The notes under the pieces are model-generated. The model saw only the letters and a program-made list of their open reading frames with translations, had not been told where the DNA came from and made no database searches. This document shows, piece after piece, positions 15,159-22,838 of a stretch of DNA of 24,557 bases. Numbering within the stretch: position 1 is the first letter of the stretch; the number at the start of each line of letters is the position of its first letter. The DNA is from a virus. The translations under genes were made by a program, and so were the position numbers. Where the stretch lies: positions 1 through 24,557 of the IMG/VR virus record IMGVR_UViG_3300007512_000190. One strand, 5' to 3'.

Positions 15159-15963
15159 AGCTCAAATCCACGTTTGGTGTTGCGGCATTATAAAGATTAC
15201 GAAGATAGCGTGAATCAATGGCGGGTAAACTGTCTACTGCTTGAAAAATTGTTGACTTTTCTTCTTGTCCGTTGATAGAGACAATGATCATCTTTAACTG
15301 ATTTGTAAAACTCGACTCGGGAAGATTATTTTTCTTTCTATTGTTGGCTTGGTTCGTCAACTTGTTTTCATCTTCACTGCTTAAGAGGCGAAACTCTACA
15401 TTAAATTGTGTTTTTGGCAATGCGACGACAAAGGTGTTGTTTGAAGTCAATTCAACTTCGGGAAACTTTTCACTTATATCTTCACCAGTTTGCAGTTCTA
15501 GGGTTGATAGATTAAACGATTGCGTGTCTCTCTTTGAGCATCCCGGACAAGTTATTCTTGTGTCGTATGTCTCTCCATAACCCGTTACTCTGGCTGCGAC
15601 AATAAGAGCATTTTTGTCACCCGATAAAAGCTTTGAAATTTTAATTTTTTTATCGACAATGATATTTTGCAGAAATCTGTCTATTGCAATCCCCTTCTTA
15701 AGAAGCGCGGAGGAAGCTAAGATATCCTCATCTTTCGCTGTCATGTGTCGAATTTCTATCGTATCAACATTGTGAAGTGGGTGATTGGGTGGGTAGAATC
15801 GCCCCTTGCTTGGAATTTCCACAAACTCCGTTGGAGCCACGAAAGCCAGTTGCGGTGGTTGGTTGAGTTCTGGTGGCGGTGGTGGCAGTTCTGGTGTTGG
15901 TTGGGGTGGTGTTGGTTGCGTTTGTGGTGCTGACAATCTGTCTTCGTTTTTTCTTGTGCTCAT
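15079..15963 (-). CDS. T4 gp26-like baseplate protein with proline-rich N-terminus
   Basis: 294 aa. After a Pro/Gln/Thr-rich leader (residues 14-42, including a run of five prolines) comes FVEIPSKGRFYPPNHPLHNVDTIEIRHMTAKDEDIL, characteristic of the T4 baseplate gp26 family (Pfam T4_baseplate). The next part (LKKGIAIDRFLQNIIVDKKI) and four cysteines, CPGC (about 140-143) and CFEC (about 275-278), suggest a zinc-stabilised fold also seen in this family. In T4 gp26 belongs to the central hub; its position here between tube and tape measure is that of tail assembly chaperones in other myoviruses, so its job may differ. The ATG at 15963 is preceded by GAGGGATAA. It ends in ADFFWPR just after a seven-T run that overlaps the next ORF. 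Confidence 0.78.
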   Translation of the reverse strand: MSTRKNEDRLSAPQTQPTPPQPTPELPPPPPELNQPPQLAFVAPTEFVEIPSKGRFYPPNHPLHNVDTIEIRHMTAKDEDILASSALLKKGIAIDRFLQNIIVDKKIKISKLLSGDKNALIVAARVTGYGETYDTRITCPGCSKRDTQSFNLSTLELQTGEDISEKFPEVELTSNNTFVVALPKTQFNVEFRLLSSEDENKLTNQANNRKKNNLPESSFTNQLKMIIVSINGQEEKSTIFQAVDSLPAIDSRYLRNLYNAATPNVDLSYEYSCFECGYEDRLEVPFTADFFWPR

Positions 15964-15980
15964 TTATCCCTCTTGCTAAA

Positions 15981-15998
15981 AATGTATATAGATACATT
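15981..15998. repeat. Inverted repeat / hairpin upstream of the gp26-like gene
   Basis: Perfect 7-bp inverted repeat AATGTAT/ATACATT with a 4-base centre. It lies immediately downstream of an extended -10 (TGTTATAAT) and so covers the predicted transcription start. On the sense strand it is followed by TTTT, so it could also be a weak terminator for the tail tube transcript. Confidence 0.5.
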
Positions 15999-16004
15999 AT
16001 AACA
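15996..16004 (-). promoter_or_regulatory. Extended -10 promoter upstream of the gp26-like gene
   Basis: The sense strand reads TGTTATAAT in the 57-base gap between tube and gp26-like genes. The predicted start falls about 25 bases before the ATG. Any -35 would be the AT-rich end of the tube gene and is poor. Strength depends on the extended -10 alone. Confidence 0.45.
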
Positions 16005-16020
16005 TTATTTTTATTTTTTT

Positions 16021-16548
16021 TTAATCAGTTTTAAATGTAGCCCAATCATAACGAATTGTCATGGAAACAGTGATCATCTCTTCTGAGCCGTAGTCTAAAC
16101 TTCCAAAGTCGACATTCTCAATCCAAGCATTGTGCAAAGTCCATTCTTCAACCGTGTCTCCGTTTGCGTCGATTTGTTCAATTCGAGGAACACCTAGTGA
16201 AGCAACTGCACTATTTTTTGAAATAGAGGTAACTGATTCTGCCATTGTGTCAGGAAAGTTATATCCGCTATCGACAATTGCATCAAGTATCGACTTTGAA
16301 GTATCATCTCCGAAGCCGCGAGCGTTTGAACCTGCTGGGTCTACAAAGGAGACATCTACCGGATTCCAGTTAACACGTCCCGGATAGTAAAACGTGTGAT
16401 TTACAAATTGATGAGCAATGTTTCCCACGCTAAATGATGGCTTCTTTACCGATCTGACCACAAATGGTTCAACAATTTTCGGTAAATAAAACAACCATCG
16501 AAAAGATCGCTTAGGATCAACATTCACATCACTCCAAAAGGTCGGCAT
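16021..16548 (-). CDS. Tail tube protein (T4 gp19-like)
   Basis: 175 aa, the usual length for T4 gp19 tube subunits that stack as hexamers inside the sheath. Typical segments: RSFRWLFYLPKI near the N-terminus, VKKPSFSVGNIAHQFVNHTFYYPGRVNWNPVDVSFVDP (34-71, key residues K35, P37, F55, P57, G58, W62), and the C-terminal WTLHNAWIENVDFGSLDYGSEEMITVSMTIRYDWA (key residues N140, W142, D147, D152, Y153, D169). It comes directly after the sheath gene, the standard order. GAGGAG lies nine bases before the ATG. One CTATTTATA element lies 18 bases before the start. Confidence 0.94.
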   Translation of the reverse strand: MPTFWSDVNVDPKRSFRWLFYLPKIVEPFVVRSVKKPSFSVGNIAHQFVNHTFYYPGRVNWNPVDVSFVDPAGSNARGFGDDTSKSILDAIVDSGYNFPDTMAESVTSISKNSAVASLGVPRIEQIDANGDTVEEWTLHNAWIENVDFGSLDYGSEEMITVSMTIRYDWATFKTD

Positions 16549-16566
16549 TTATTTTTTCTCCTCGTC

Positions 16567-16575
16567 TATAAATAG
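16567..16575 (-). promoter_or_regulatory. CTATTTATA element upstream of the tail tube gene
   Basis: The sense strand reads CTATTTATA in the 43-base gap between sheath and tube genes, just ahead of the GAGGAG ribosome-binding site. It is one of four such elements in the window. Confidence 0.35.
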
Positions 16576-16591
16576 TCCGTATTTATTTTTT

Positions 16592-19500
16592 TTAATCTTC
16601 AAAAGAAGCTCCGCTATCAGTAATCACAAAATCAAGTGCGATAAACTCAATAGCTTGGGTCGGCTTTAAGAAGATTTTAGCATACATGATATTTCTATCA
16701 ATTAAGTCAGGCGTTGTGGTTGATTCATCCAGAACAACCTTCCACTCTTGTAAACCCAATCTGGCCTGAACACTAGCAAGGAACGGCTCGACCTCGCCTC
16801 TAAATCGATTCCATGTAACTTTAACATTTTGATCGAACAAAATTGTTGCAGCCATTCGAGAAACTTGTTTCTTGAGGTAGATCAACAGCCTTCTAACATT
16901 AATTCTATCAAGAGCTGAAGGAGTTACCTGTAGCGTTTTCTGACCAAAAATCACAATGCCCTCTGCTGGGAATGTTGCGATGGGGTTAATGTTTGCGTCA
17001 TACAACTGGTCTCTTTCTTTCGACGTTAATCGCTGTCTAACACCTACAACCGGAATACCGGCTGCGCCGTCTGACAAGCCGCCTCTTGTGAAGCCAGCGG
17101 GAGCAAACCACAACTCTGAAGAGGCTTGTCCAAATGACATGGCCCCTAGAGCCACCACAGAGGGAGGACACCAAAGGGTTGAGCCATTGATATTGTCTCT
17201 AATTTGAACCCAAGGATAATAAGAACAAGCATAACTTGTGTTCCATCCATATCCATGTAAGTTGTCTATAGTAGTTGTAACACTTCCAAGTCTAGCAACC
17301 TCAGTAGCAGTGGACTCTGTATCTGGTTGGTAGCCTCCTGCAATATCTACAATTGCTAGAGAGTCACCGCGATCCTCACAGATTTTCATCATGTGAGAAT
17401 TAATTGTAGAGTTTGTTATTCCCGGTGTGACAAGGGTGTCAAATTCAACGACCTCTGGGTCGGCTACAGAGTCCAAAGCCATTTTCAATGAGTTGAACTC
17501 ATAGCTTGAAACCTCGGTTGTGCCGTCCGCACCTAGAATAGTGTTTCTAAACGGCTCTCTTTCAGTGATATCTAACCCATCACAACCGCCGTGAAGAGTT
17601 GTCGTGAACCGGTTAAACCCTTTCGTGAGTACGTTTTTCCAATTTGCCGAAGTATATGAGCCTGATCTCGCGGTAAGAGAAAGGCCGCTAGTTCGGTTGT
17701 TTTCATCATAAAGACCAAAGCTGCTTGATGGCGCTCCGGGTGTGCCGTCTGCGTCAGAGTCTTCGAGCTTAATATTGTCAAGAGAGAATTCCCAAGAATA
17801 TTCTGTTGTATTTCCTGGGGTGAAGTCATCGATTCCATAGGGCTTTGCCTTGAGAACATCAACAACGCTCTTGTTAAACTTCAAAGAGTTATATGTTGTG
17901 TCTACTCCCCAATAAGCATCTTTAGAATTGGCCAAAGTTCCCTCTCGCGAGCTTCCGCGTAGGCGGAGGTCGGGATATTTGATCGCGCCAACAAAGCCAG
18001 AGGTATATTTGCCATCGGATGAGCCGGTGGCCGATGAGTTACTACTCGTCATAGCCAGAATGAATTGACCGCCTGCGCCTTGATGTCCATCGTAATTTGT
18101 AGTTCCAAAGAAGTTCGAAACAGATAAGGCGCCGGAAACAAATGATTGTGTTTCAACAGAACCTGTGTTGTCGTATTTATAGGGGCCGTATGAACCGCTA
18201 AAAGAGAATCCTTTAAATCGCAACGGACCATATATACCAAAAGGCAAAAATTCAGAATTTGCATTGCCTTTTTCTACAGCTTCATCAACCTCAACTCTAA
18301 TAAAGTTTGATCGATTATAATAATTACCATATTCGGTATAGCGTCTTTCAGCGTCACTCCACGTTAAATACTTATCTCCAATTTTTTTAGAAATAAAGTT
18401 TTCTGAATTTGGATTTAAATTACAGTTTGAAAATCTTTCAATGACTCGAACAGCATTATCTGTATCGTCCATTCTTCTCACTAAAACAGAGAATGTTCCA
18501 TATGGTTGCTCTGTGCTTGTAGGAGCTTTAATGTCTGCAATAGAAATTTTAATATTTTTCTGGTCCCATTCGCCAGTATCAAGACAACAAAATCTAAATA
18601 AATTTTGCATATTCGTTGGATCATATGATGAGGCCAGACCGAGATCTTGAGAGAAAAACCAGCCTGTTTTTGCAGCCTGGGTTGACTTTCTCAAGTCGCC
18701 GCCATAAACTGAAGCAGCATCGTTTGACAGTGGTAAAATAGTTGCATAGGTCTGACCTGCGACAGTTCCACTTACATGTTGTTTTACATGGCCGTCAAAA
18801 GATTCGCCAAGCCAATAATGTTTCGGGGGGTTGTCTTCTGTGACGTTTGAATTTGTCAACGTTGGGTTCGTATTAAAAACTTTTCTAATGTAACGAGGAC
18901 TGGTTTCGTTAAAGTTAAAAGTAATTGTCTCTGTTCCGGGATCATTCGCATTGGCGGAGGCTCCGGTAACTTCCATTTTAAAAGAAATGCCTGTAGCAAC
19001 GGATTTGGTCCAGACGCCAGCGCCTCCAACAGGGCCGCCGTCACCGGCAGAAGAGCCTGTCAAGCCAATCGTTCCTTGATTAACATAAAAGATCGCGGCT
19101 AAAGCTCCGGTTGGATGAGTCTTATATTGGCCACCGCCGCCCGAAAATACGCCGCCTGATGCGCCGACTCCGCCACCGCCCACGTCGTTAAAAGCGGTCG
19201 TTGTATTACCTGCAACGCCGCCTGCAACCTGCGTTACGGTGACGACTGCGGCGTTTGCCGTTGCTGTTAGCTTAGAGTTAGCGTCTAGACACGTTGCCAA
19301 GGCAGTAGCAGTGTTGTTTCTTGATCCGCTGTCGGCGCCGTATTCGACGTCAAAAGTTGGCGAATTAGTGTCGGTAGTGGTTGTTGCTCCACCGTTGTTA
19401 CCAGTTGCTGTTATTGTAGTTCCATCAGTTGTAGTGATTACGATGGTGTCAGTGTTCATGATCGTAGCATCGGTGATTGTTATCGTTGTCGACGCATTGT

Positions 19501-19966
19501 TCCCAGTTTGGTCGGTTGCTGTTCCCTCGAAAACAAACAGGCCAAATGCGCCGCCGTTGGCCGCAGCAGTTCTACTTGGGATAGATGGAGAAACGTTTGA
19601 ATTGTATGTCATCCAACCGGCGCGACCAGTTGTGGTTCTATCTGTGTGTTCTTTTCCCAAAAGACGGACAATTGTCGCTGGAGAGTTGTTTTTTAGCCAC
19701 GCTTGAGCAGCATAGGCCGCATATGTTGGGGCAGTTTTATTTCCCTCGCGCCAAATATCGCCACCTTGACCGCCGGGAATCGGATTACCAAAAGTCTCCA
19801 CATATTCTGAAAAGGACCTAACCTTAACAGGGCGTAATGCGGGTCCTCTTTCTGTTCTACCGACAATAACCGGTCCCATTGGACCTTCTACATCGGTACG
19901 TTGGGAATTGTCGATCTCATTAATAAAGATTCCCGGTGATACAAATTTAAATTTCTTCTCAGACAT
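16592..19966 (-). CDS. Tail sheath protein (T4 gp18-like), enlarged by an inserted domain
   Basis: Contractile sheath subunit. At 1124 aa it is much longer than T4 gp18 (659 aa). The N-terminus (KFVSPGIFINEIDNSQ, GPVIVGRTERGPALRPVKV, SFSEYVETFG) and C-terminus (VTPSALDRINVRRLLIYLKK, ILFDQNVKVTWNRFRGEVEP, FLKPTQAIEFIALDF) are classic sheath segments that make the inter-subunit mesh. Residues about 148-281 form a Thr/Ala/Gly-rich insertion (TTTITITDA, TDTNSPTFDVEYG, TATANAAVVTVTQVAGGVAGNTT, then Gly-rich), a repeat-like beta domain seen in many marine phage virion proteins and probably exposed on the sheath surface. More of the middle (350-900) is also expanded. Start ATG 19966 with AAGGAG 11 bases upstream. 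It is preceded by a 95-base gap carrying a CTATTTATT element. Confidence 0.96.
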   Translation of the reverse strand: MSEKKFKFVSPGIFINEIDNSQRTDVEGPMGPVIVGRTERGPALRPVKVRSFSEYVETFGNPIPGGQGGDIWREGNKTAPTYAAYAAQAWLKNNSPATIVRLLGKEHTDRTTTGRAGWMTYNSNVSPSIPSRTAAANGGAFGLFVFEGTATDQTGNNASTTITITDATIMNTDTIVITTTDGTTITATGNNGGATTTTDTNSPTFDVEYGADSGSRNNTATALATCLDANSKLTATANAAVVTVTQVAGGVAGNTTTAFNDVGGGGVGASGGVFSGGGGQYKTHPTGALAAIFYVNQGTIGLTGSSAGDGGPVGGAGVWTKSVATGISFKMEVTGASANANDPGTETITFNFNETSPRYIRKVFNTNPTLTNSNVTEDNPPKHYWLGESFDGHVKQHVSGTVAGQTYATILPLSNDAASVYGGDLRKSTQAAKTGWFFSQDLGLASSYDPTNMQNLFRFCCLDTGEWDQKNIKISIADIKAPTSTEQPYGTFSVLVRRMDDTDNAVRVIERFSNCNLNPNSENFISKKIGDKYLTWSDAERRYTEYGNYYNRSNFIRVEVDEAVEKGNANSEFLPFGIYGPLRFKGFSFSGSYGPYKYDNTGSVETQSFVSGALSVSNFFGTTNYDGHQGAGGQFILAMTSSNSSATGSSDGKYTSGFVGAIKYPDLRLRGSSREGTLANSKDAYWGVDTTYNSLKFNKSVVDVLKAKPYGIDDFTPGNTTEYSWEFSLDNIKLEDSDADGTPGAPSSSFGLYDENNRTSGLSLTARSGSYTSANWKNVLTKGFNRFTTTLHGGCDGLDITEREPFRNTILGADGTTEVSSYEFNSLKMALDSVADPEVVEFDTLVTPGITNSTINSHMMKICEDRGDSLAIVDIAGGYQPDTESTATEVARLGSVTTTIDNLHGYGWNTSYACSYYPWVQIRDNINGSTLWCPPSVVALGAMSFGQASSELWFAPAGFTRGGLSDGAAGIPVVGVRQRLTSKERDQLYDANINPIATFPAEGIVIFGQKTLQVTPSALDRINVRRLLIYLKKQVSRMAATILFDQNVKVTWNRFRGEVEPFLASVQARLGLQEWKVVLDESTTTPDLIDRNIMYAKIFLKPTQAIEFIALDFVITDSGASFED

Positions 19967-20028
19967 CTGTTTGGGCTCTCCTTGCGTCTATACTAGGAAT
20001 ATAAAGCTATTACACTTTTTAAATCATT

Positions 20029-20042
20029 AATAAATAGTTTGA
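20029..20042 (-). promoter_or_regulatory. TCAAACTATTTATT element upstream of the tail sheath gene
   Basis: The 14-base sense-strand string TCAAACTATTTATT in the 95-base gap between gp15-like and sheath genes is identical to one before the gp13-like gene (22733-22746). In both places AAAGAATAAAA lies 17-19 bases further upstream, although here that stretch includes the previous stop codon. No hairpin terminator was found in this gap. Candidate late promoter. Confidence 0.4.
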
Positions 20043-20061
20043 GAAAATTCTAAAAACCCTT

Positions 20062-20958
20062 TTATTCTTTATAAAAACCTCTCTTATCAATGTGGTCCGA
20101 GATATCCCCAACGATGACATGCTCGCGGGGTATCTTAACCTTTACTGCGTTTTGTTTTTTTATGATCTTTGGACGTTCTTGGTTTAGACCTTCTCCCATT
20201 AAATATCCCAACACTCTAACATTAATCGTTGTTGTGTATTGCCTCTCTTCTTCTGTCATGTTGCTGATATTATTGTTTTGAGCAAAATTAGAGTCGACAA
20301 ACACTTCGTATCTATGTCCGTCATGACCTATTGTAAAAGAGTTTATATGACCTCCAAGAGTTGCAAAAGGCGTCAACATTTCATTCATTTGTTGTTGATA
20401 TTCTGTTCTAAGGACAATGGAGTATACCATGTCTAAATAAACTGGCATTGGGACAGAGATCGTCTCATATATAACTTGCTTATTTTTATTCATCGATGGG
20501 AAATTTATTTGTTTATTTCCCGAATCTGTGTTCTTTCTTTTTGAATTTGCATTGGCAACATCTGCAGTTTTGTCTTGAACGATCCTTCTTGCAATAGTGA
20601 TTCGGCCACCATGTTGATGGCCCATATCAAGTCCAGGGGCACCAAAAAAGACCCCCTTCTTGCCCAGATCTTTTGTAACCGATAAGCGCTCAACAGAGAT
20701 TAGCGGAAGTATAAGCGTGCCATCAGAATCCCTTAGTTCTTTTGAGTGTTTTATTTGATAAGCCCTTTCAGCGGAGGCCCAAATAACCGGCACTTTCTTC
20801 CAACCTTTCGAGGTTGTGCTGAAAATCTTCATTTCTTGTTCAAGCCAGCCAACTAAAGCACGGTCAACAGTTTCTATTGTTGAAGGTTCTATAAATTCTT
20901 CTTGTAAAATCGAGGGGCTTTCCACTCCTGTGAAAGAATAATCTTTTTTATCTGGCAT
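20062..20958 (-). CDS. Tail completion / sheath stabilizer protein (T4 gp15-like)
   Basis: 298 aa, expected to cap the finished tail and join it to the neck. The layout follows T4 gp15: WKKVPVIWASAERAYQIK (53-70; gp15 has IRVPITYASKEH), ILPLISVERLSV (83-94), then a long middle and VIYETISVPMPVYLDMVYSIVLRTEYQQQMNEML (key residues I-P-M-P-Y, T-E-Y), matching gp15's KMIYELSIFTRYEDDMFQI section. The Lys/Asn-rich stretch at about 135-160 is an insertion relative to T4. The ATG at 20958 lies inside the preceding gene (11-base overlap) with GAGG nine bases away. Its place just before the sheath gene matches T4 order except that the terminase genes 16 and 17 are missing in between. Confidence 0.78.
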   Translation of the reverse strand: MPDKKDYSFTGVESPSILQEEFIEPSTIETVDRALVGWLEQEMKIFSTTSKGWKKVPVIWASAERAYQIKHSKELRDSDGTLILPLISVERLSVTKDLGKKGVFFGAPGLDMGHQHGGRITIARRIVQDKTADVANANSKRKNTDSGNKQINFPSMNKNKQVIYETISVPMPVYLDMVYSIVLRTEYQQQMNEMLTPFATLGGHINSFTIGHDGHRYEVFVDSNFAQNNNISNMTEEERQYTTTINVRVLGYLMGEGLNQERPKIIKKQNAVKVKIPREHVIVGDISDHIDKRGFYKE

Positions 20959-21436
20959 CGAACAGGCCCTCGCGAGATTTTACACACGTTGCTTCAATTT
21001 CAATTTTGTGGTCCACTTGTCCAAATATTTGGCGCGGTTCGTTAAGTTTTGTTATTTCATAGTGGGTTTGTCCGTACAAAACAAAATCACCTTCGCGTAC
21101 AAATAAATCTTGATCCTCAACCAAACGTCTTTTGTGAAAATGAACAACAATTGATGGTCGCTTATCTACTCCTAAGTTGGTTGTTGTGGTGGTGAACCCT
21201 TGCCAAACGACGAGAGCATATACGCGAACCGGATCTAGAAATGTTTTTTGAATCGCCTCTCCATAAAGTGGGTGAAAGTTCGTATGCTCCAGACTAATGG
21301 GGTAATATACAACTTGCTGGCCGATAACCCTTTCGATTAATTCATCATTAACTTGTTTGACAAGGTTTCTTTCTTTCTCTCCCAAAAACATTGGAGGAGG
21401 AGGTGCAGTTGGCTGTGTCCATTTATCATCTGCCAT
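20948..21436 (-). CDS. Neck / head-closure protein (T4 gp14-like position)
   Basis: 162 aa. After a proline-rich start (QPTAPPPPMF) comes LGEKERNLVKQVNDELIERVIGQQVVYYPIS, then TNFHPLYGEAI, RVYALVVW, VHFHKRRLVEDQDLFVREGDFVLYGQTHYEI and CVKSREGLFDAR. This is a well-conserved small neck protein in T4-related marine phages, located where gene 14 lies. It is shorter than T4 gp14 (256 aa). The gene starts six bases after the gp13-like stop with a weak ribosome-binding site, and overlaps the gp15-like gene by 11 bases. The neck/head-closure role rests on gene order and on recalled similarity. Confidence 0.68.
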   Translation of the reverse strand: MADDKWTQPTAPPPPMFLGEKERNLVKQVNDELIERVIGQQVVYYPISLEHTNFHPLYGEAIQKTFLDPVRVYALVVWQGFTTTTTNLGVDKRPSIVVHFHKRRLVEDQDLFVREGDFVLYGQTHYEITKLNEPRQIFGQVDHKIEIEATCVKSREGLFDAR

Positions 21437-21442
21437 TTTCTA

Positions 21443-22705
21443 CTATCCCACAACAACAGGGGAAGGATAAGTTAACCTTTCCTGTGCCTTGTTCACATTG
21501 CCGACTGTCACGGCATCTCTTTCTGCTAATTTAGCATATGTTAATTCGTCGAGAACCCCTTTTAGTTCTTCTCGCAATTTGTCTTGCTCTGCCTGAGCTT
21601 GTGTGATTAGCTCTGAACCGTTTAGGGTCACAGACTCTCCGGGAATTGGAATGGTCGTAAATTTATTTCTTATATACCCTAGCATCTCTTTGCTTAGAGA
21701 TAAGGCGAAGCGGCGAATCCACTGTTTGCCAATAGCGTTAATATTTTGATAGGGAACATTTTCGAAGGGCAAGGTGTTGATATTATTGATACCATCTGCA
21801 CCTCCTTGGCGATCTTTGGGATCTGACCATGCATCTTCTTGAACAAAGAATTCAACCCAAAGCTTGCTCGGGCTTGAAGAGACTGGGGTTGGGTATATTT
21901 TTATTTTGTTGTTTCTTATCTCGTAAGAATAATGTGAATTTCTCGTCCAGATAGCATCTTCAAACGCCATTGCTTGTAGTTTATTTTGCCATGCTGGAAT
22001 TATTTCAAAGGTTGAATCGTCAGCGTACTGACCATAATTAGATAGGTTTCCAACTGTGTTTAGACCACCATAATATCCATAGAATCGCCACATTGCGTGC
22101 GGAGTTTTATAGTAAACCCTTGTAATATTGATGCGTTTATTGCCAACTTTATCGTAAAAAGGGGTACTAGAATCGGTGGAAGAAGCAGAAATGACAGTCT
22201 GCAGGTCATAATCTTGGCGATCTGTCTCAGTGTCAAAAGATGCAGAATATATTGTCCTGTCTCCACCGATACCAGCCTCAGAAGCCATTCCGGAAGCGAC
22301 CTTTTTAGCATAGGTAAGTTCGAATCTAGGAAATTTTAAATTTATGTTAGAGCCGGATAAAGGCTCACCTGATTTAATCTGTCCATCGTGATCAAAAGAG
22401 CCGGTTGATTGACCAAGAACATTTGAGAGGACATTTTTTGACTGATGAATGTTTAGAATATATGAATATTCGAGCACGGCCTCTTCGTAAGATGTATAAA
22501 CCTGCTCTTTGGTTATTTCGATATCTAGAACGTCACCGCCGAGCTTTTTATATGTGTAGGCAACTTGATCGGAGGCTCCCGATAGAAAATAACGATCCGT
22601 CGAATAAACCCCGAAAGGTAAGCCGGAGACCTCGCTCGGTAAACTACCGGAGGAAAGCGTTATTGCGCTGGTTGCGCTGCTAGGTGTTAGGGTCGGAACA
22701 GCCAT
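21443..22705 (-). CDS. Neck protein (T4 gp13-like position)
   Basis: 420 aa. It follows the capsid gene and precedes the gp14/gp15-like pair, the place of gp13. Visible segments include YTYKKLGGDVLDIEITKEQVYTSYEEAVLEYSYILN (about 49-84; key residues K53, E63, E74-E75, Y79), a helical adaptor-like opening, WRFYGYYGG, and FEIIPAWQNKLQAMAFEDAIWTRNSHYSYEI. The C-terminal 60 residues form a helix (AQAEQDKLREELKGVLDELTYAKLAERDA). No enzymatic motif. It is longer than T4 gp13 (309 aa), so the extra length may be an additional domain. AAGGAA lies 10 bases before the ATG. A CTATTTATT element and the capsid terminator lie upstream. Confidence 0.62.
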   Translation of the reverse strand: MAVPTLTPSSATSAITLSSGSLPSEVSGLPFGVYSTDRYFLSGASDQVAYTYKKLGGDVLDIEITKEQVYTSYEEAVLEYSYILNIHQSKNVLSNVLGQSTGSFDHDGQIKSGEPLSGSNINLKFPRFELTYAKKVASGMASEAGIGGDRTIYSASFDTETDRQDYDLQTVISASSTDSSTPFYDKVGNKRINITRVYYKTPHAMWRFYGYYGGLNTVGNLSNYGQYADDSTFEIIPAWQNKLQAMAFEDAIWTRNSHYSYEIRNNKIKIYPTPVSSSPSKLWVEFFVQEDAWSDPKDRQGGADGINNINTLPFENVPYQNINAIGKQWIRRFALSLSKEMLGYIRNKFTTIPIPGESVTLNGSELITQAQAEQDKLREELKGVLDELTYAKLAERDAVTVGNVNKAQERLTYPSPVVVG

Positions 22706-22732
22706 TCATTTTTATTTCCTTAAATACTATAA

Positions 22733-22746
22733 AATAAATAGTTTGA
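22733..22746 (-). promoter_or_regulatory. TCAAACTATTTATT element upstream of the gp13-like gene
   Basis: It lies in the 133-base gap after the capsid terminator, 27 bases before the neck gene ATG. Fourteen bases are identical to the element before the sheath gene. Being just downstream of a strong terminator, this gap needs a new promoter for the neck genes, and this element is the best candidate seen. Confidence 0.42.
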
Positions 22747-22781
22747 ATTGTTATAAGACGAAGGTTTTTATTCTTTTAAAT

Positions 22782-22814
22782 AAAAAACCCCCTCTCCGAA
22801 AAACAGAGAGGGGG
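22782..22814 (-). terminator. Rho-independent terminator after the major capsid gene
   Basis: The sense strand has a perfect 9-bp stem CCCCCTCTC/GAGAGGGGG with a 9-base loop, followed directly by TTTTTT. It lies 24 bases after the capsid stop codon. T4 also ends its capsid transcript close behind gene 23. It would isolate the very abundant capsid mRNA from the neck genes. Confidence 0.95.
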
Positions 22815-22838
22815 CTATTCATTCATTATTAATGAATA

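Noticed and set aside
15844-15921. GGT/TGG-rich tract as a CRISPR or tandem DNA repeat
   Set aside because: No fixed repeat unit or spacers; the tract is simply the codons of a proline-rich leader.
19239-19706. 155-aa plus-strand open frame inside the sheath gene
   Set aside because: It is antisense to the Thr/Ala-rich insertion; its Val/Ala-rich composition is explained by the GC-biased codons on the other strand, and it has no ribosome-binding site or domain.
14874-22741. ATAAATAG sites as T4-type late promoters firing on the plus strand
   Set aside because: The plus strand has no credible genes downstream of any of the four sites, so antisense late promoters are not supported; kept instead as an orientation-reversed element.
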